Shown piece by piece: positions 7,216 to 8,342 of a stretch of DNA of 8,342 nt. The notes below the pieces were generated by a model. It did not search any database and had not been told where the DNA came from. It worked only from the letters and a program-made list of their open reading frames with translations. Made by a program: the position numbers and the translations under genes. Positions within the stretch are counted from its first letter, which is position 1. Every line of letters begins with the position of its first letter. This DNA comes from Deltaproteobacteria bacterium (GTDB lineage: Bacteria; DRYD01), in NCBI GenBank assembly GCA_028276365.1, contig JAPYWL010000050.1:1-8342 (forward strand), in the 5' to 3' direction.

Positions 7216-8148
7216 ATGGATAATATTTTATTTGAAGTAATTCCATATCCTATAAAATGGGATGATATAAAAAAACAAAATTTTATAAAAAAAATTTCAG
7301 AAATTATTTATAAAAATAATATAAATATTGTTAATATCCCTGAAGTAATAATAGAAAATAGAAATCAAAATAGAAATATTTCTTATTTACAAAAAGTACC
7401 TCCTTTAGAATTTGCTATTCATTTAAGAAATTTCTATAACCAAAATTATCAAAGAAATTTAGATTTTATTATTAATGTAGTTGTCCCTATAAAAGAAAAA
7501 AACTATTTTTTTAATTATATTGATAGTTTAATATCAAATGGAATAAATAAAATAGTTTTAGTAGGTAAAGATAGAAGTGATAAAGAATATATAGGTTATG
7601 AAGTAATACAAGCAGCTGAAATATTAAAAGATAAATATAAAGATGAAATTATCTTAGGAGGGATAACTATATTTCATAGAAAAAATGAGCATCTAAAAAT
7701 AATTGAAAAAAGAAATTTTAGTATAGATTTTTTTATATCTCAAATTATCTTTGATAAATCCAATTTTTATAATTTAATAAACACTTTAAAAAATCTAAAT
7801 ATAGCAAATCTATTAAACTTAAAAATTTATATATCTTTAGCAGTTGTTAATTCTTTTAAAGAATTGGATTTTATGAAATTTTTAGACGTTTATTTCCCTA
7901 ATGAAATCCTAAAAGATATAAAAGATATAAATTCAGACAAAGATTTAAACACTTATTTTAATAGAGTCCTTGATAATTTAATAATAGAATTAATTGAATT
8001 AGTATTTACTTATAGAAAGTATAATTTAGATATAGGTTTTAATATAGAGCATATTATGTACAATAACTTAGACTTATCTGAAGAATTGTTAAAAAAAGTA
8101 AAAATAAAGTTAAAAAATATAGAATTCCTAAAAATGAAAAATTTTTAA
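7216..8148 (+). CDS. Methylenetetrahydrofolate reductase-like TIM-barrel protein
   Basis: The 310-residue product follows the layout of MetF-type 5,10-methylenetetrahydrofolate reductases, flavoproteins that make 5-methyltetrahydrofolate for methionine synthesis. F-E-V-I-P-Y-P at 6-12 matches the F-E-F-F-P-P start, so E7 aligns with the catalytic E28 of E. coli MetF. I-V-L-V-G-K-D with D119 aligns with the L-R-G-D loop (D120). G-G-I-T-I-F-H-R-K-N-E-H (148-159) and F-F-I-S-Q-I-I-F-D with Q176 match the conserved barrel segment ending at Q183. The usual T-Y-G-A-N-type loop after strand 2 is replaced by I-P-E-V-I-I-E-N-R (41-49). The C-terminal third, including F-N-I-E-H (273-277), departs from E. 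coli MetF, so this is probably a diverged subfamily and its substrate is not certain. A good ribosome site supports ATG 7216. It is the last gene of the cluster, convergent with tRNA-Ser. Confidence 0.68.
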   Translation: MDNILFEVIPYPIKWDDIKKQNFIKKISEIIYKNNINIVNIPEVIIENRNQNRNISYLQKVPPLEFAIHLRNFYNQNYQRNLDFIINVVVPIKEKNYFFNYIDSLISNGINKIVLVGKDRSDKEYIGYEVIQAAEILKDKYKDEIILGGITIFHRKNEHLKIIEKRNFSIDFFISQIIFDKSNFYNLINTLKNLNIANLLNLKIYISLAVVNSFKELDFMKFLDVYFPNEILKDIKDINSDKDLNTYFNRVLDNLIIELIELVFTYRKYNLDIGFNIEHIMYNNLDLSEELLKKVKIKLKNIEFLKMKNF

Positions 8149-8177
8149 AAAATATATAAATATTATTACTTTTATAA

Positions 8178-8207
8178 AGGTTGAGTAATTTTTAAACCTG
8201 AATTTTT
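8178..8207 (+). terminator. Weak candidate terminator hairpin at the end of the cluster
   Basis: AGGTT (8178-8182) can pair with AACCT (8195-8199) across a 12-base loop, and a run of five T (8203-8207) follows 3 bases later on the plus strand. The stem has only five pairs, so it would be a poor intrinsic terminator. Its place, 29 bases after the last stop, is suitable. Confidence 0.25.
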
Positions 8208-8212
8208 AGAGA

Positions 8213-8235
8213 TTAATACCCATTTTAGGGTTTAA
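8213..8235. terminator. Stem-loop between convergent genes, possible bidirectional terminator
   Basis: TTAATACCC (8213-8221) pairs with GGGTTTAA (8228-8235) around a 6-base loop, giving eight pairs with one bulged T. The CCC/GGG core stands out in A/T-rich DNA. It lies between the plus-strand cluster and the minus-strand tRNA gene, where a shared terminator would be expected. Neither side has a clean T-run, which weakens the call. Confidence 0.35.
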
Positions 8236-8273
8236 TACCTATATTATTTGATTTAAGAAGATTTAAACAGAAT

Positions 8274-8342
8274 CGGAGGAGGCGGGATTCGAACCCGCGG
8301 TATCCCTTTTGGGGATACACTCGATTTCCAGTCGAGCGCCTT
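8274..8342 (-). tRNA. tRNA-Ser, anticodon GGA (partial, 5' end beyond window)
   Basis: On the minus strand the sequence begins in the D-arm (AAGGCGC). It continues with an anticodon stem CTCGA/TCGAG around the loop CTGGAAA, with anticodon GGA at plus-strand 8327-8329, which reads UCC and UCU. A long variable arm with seven pairs, GTATCCC/GGGATAC, marks a class II tRNA. The T-arm is GCGGG/CCCGC with loop TTCGAAT. The acceptor 3' strand CTCCTCC and discriminator G, typical of tRNA-Ser, end the gene. The next bases are ATT, so CCA is not encoded and must be added by the CCA-adding enzyme. The acceptor 5' strand and most of the D-arm lie outside the window. The visible part is about 59% G+C. Confidence 0.97.

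Overview
The window is extremely A+T rich and gene dense. It comes from a bacterium that uses the standard code: all six complete genes stop at TAA or TAG, and TGG encodes Trp. An LptD-type outer-membrane protein points to a diderm cell with lipopolysaccharide or a similar glycolipid. ATA (Ile), AGA (Arg) and TTA (Leu) codons dominate. The partial tRNA gene is about 59% G+C (41 of 69 bases, counted by hand) against this A/T-rich background. That would suit a thermophile but does not prove one, and I do not assign a phylum.

Layout, left to right. Bases 1-497, minus strand: the 5' part of a secreted protein with a carboxypeptidase-regulatory-like (prealbumin-like) beta domain, cut off by the window edge. 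It has a strong ribosome binding site. Bases 498-689: a divergent A/T-rich intergenic region with candidate promoters on both strands. Bases 690-8148, plus strand: six genes in a row with gaps of 21, 38, 41, 27 and 69 bases, plausibly one operon. They are a hotdog-fold thioesterase with an unusual insertion, lptD, an unrecognised zinc-ribbon/six-helix membrane protein, ftsH, hpt, and a methylenetetrahydrofolate-reductase-like protein. Bases 8149-8273: an intergenic region with small hairpins and direct repeats. Bases 8274-8342, minus strand: a tRNA-Ser(GGA) gene, convergent with the operon and lacking its 5' end.

The operon mixes envelope genes (lptD, ftsH, the membrane protein, perhaps the thioesterase) with purine salvage (hpt) and a folate/C1-type enzyme. 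ftsH and hpt are neighbours in many bacteria, though often as hpt-ftsH; here ftsH comes first. FtsH is a membrane protease that controls lipopolysaccharide synthesis in Escherichia coli, so its pairing with lptD fits an envelope theme, but this is inference. I see no mobile element, CRISPR array, phage or defence gene. The least explained item is the zinc-ribbon membrane protein between lptD and ftsH. The rest is largely housekeeping with some structural twists.
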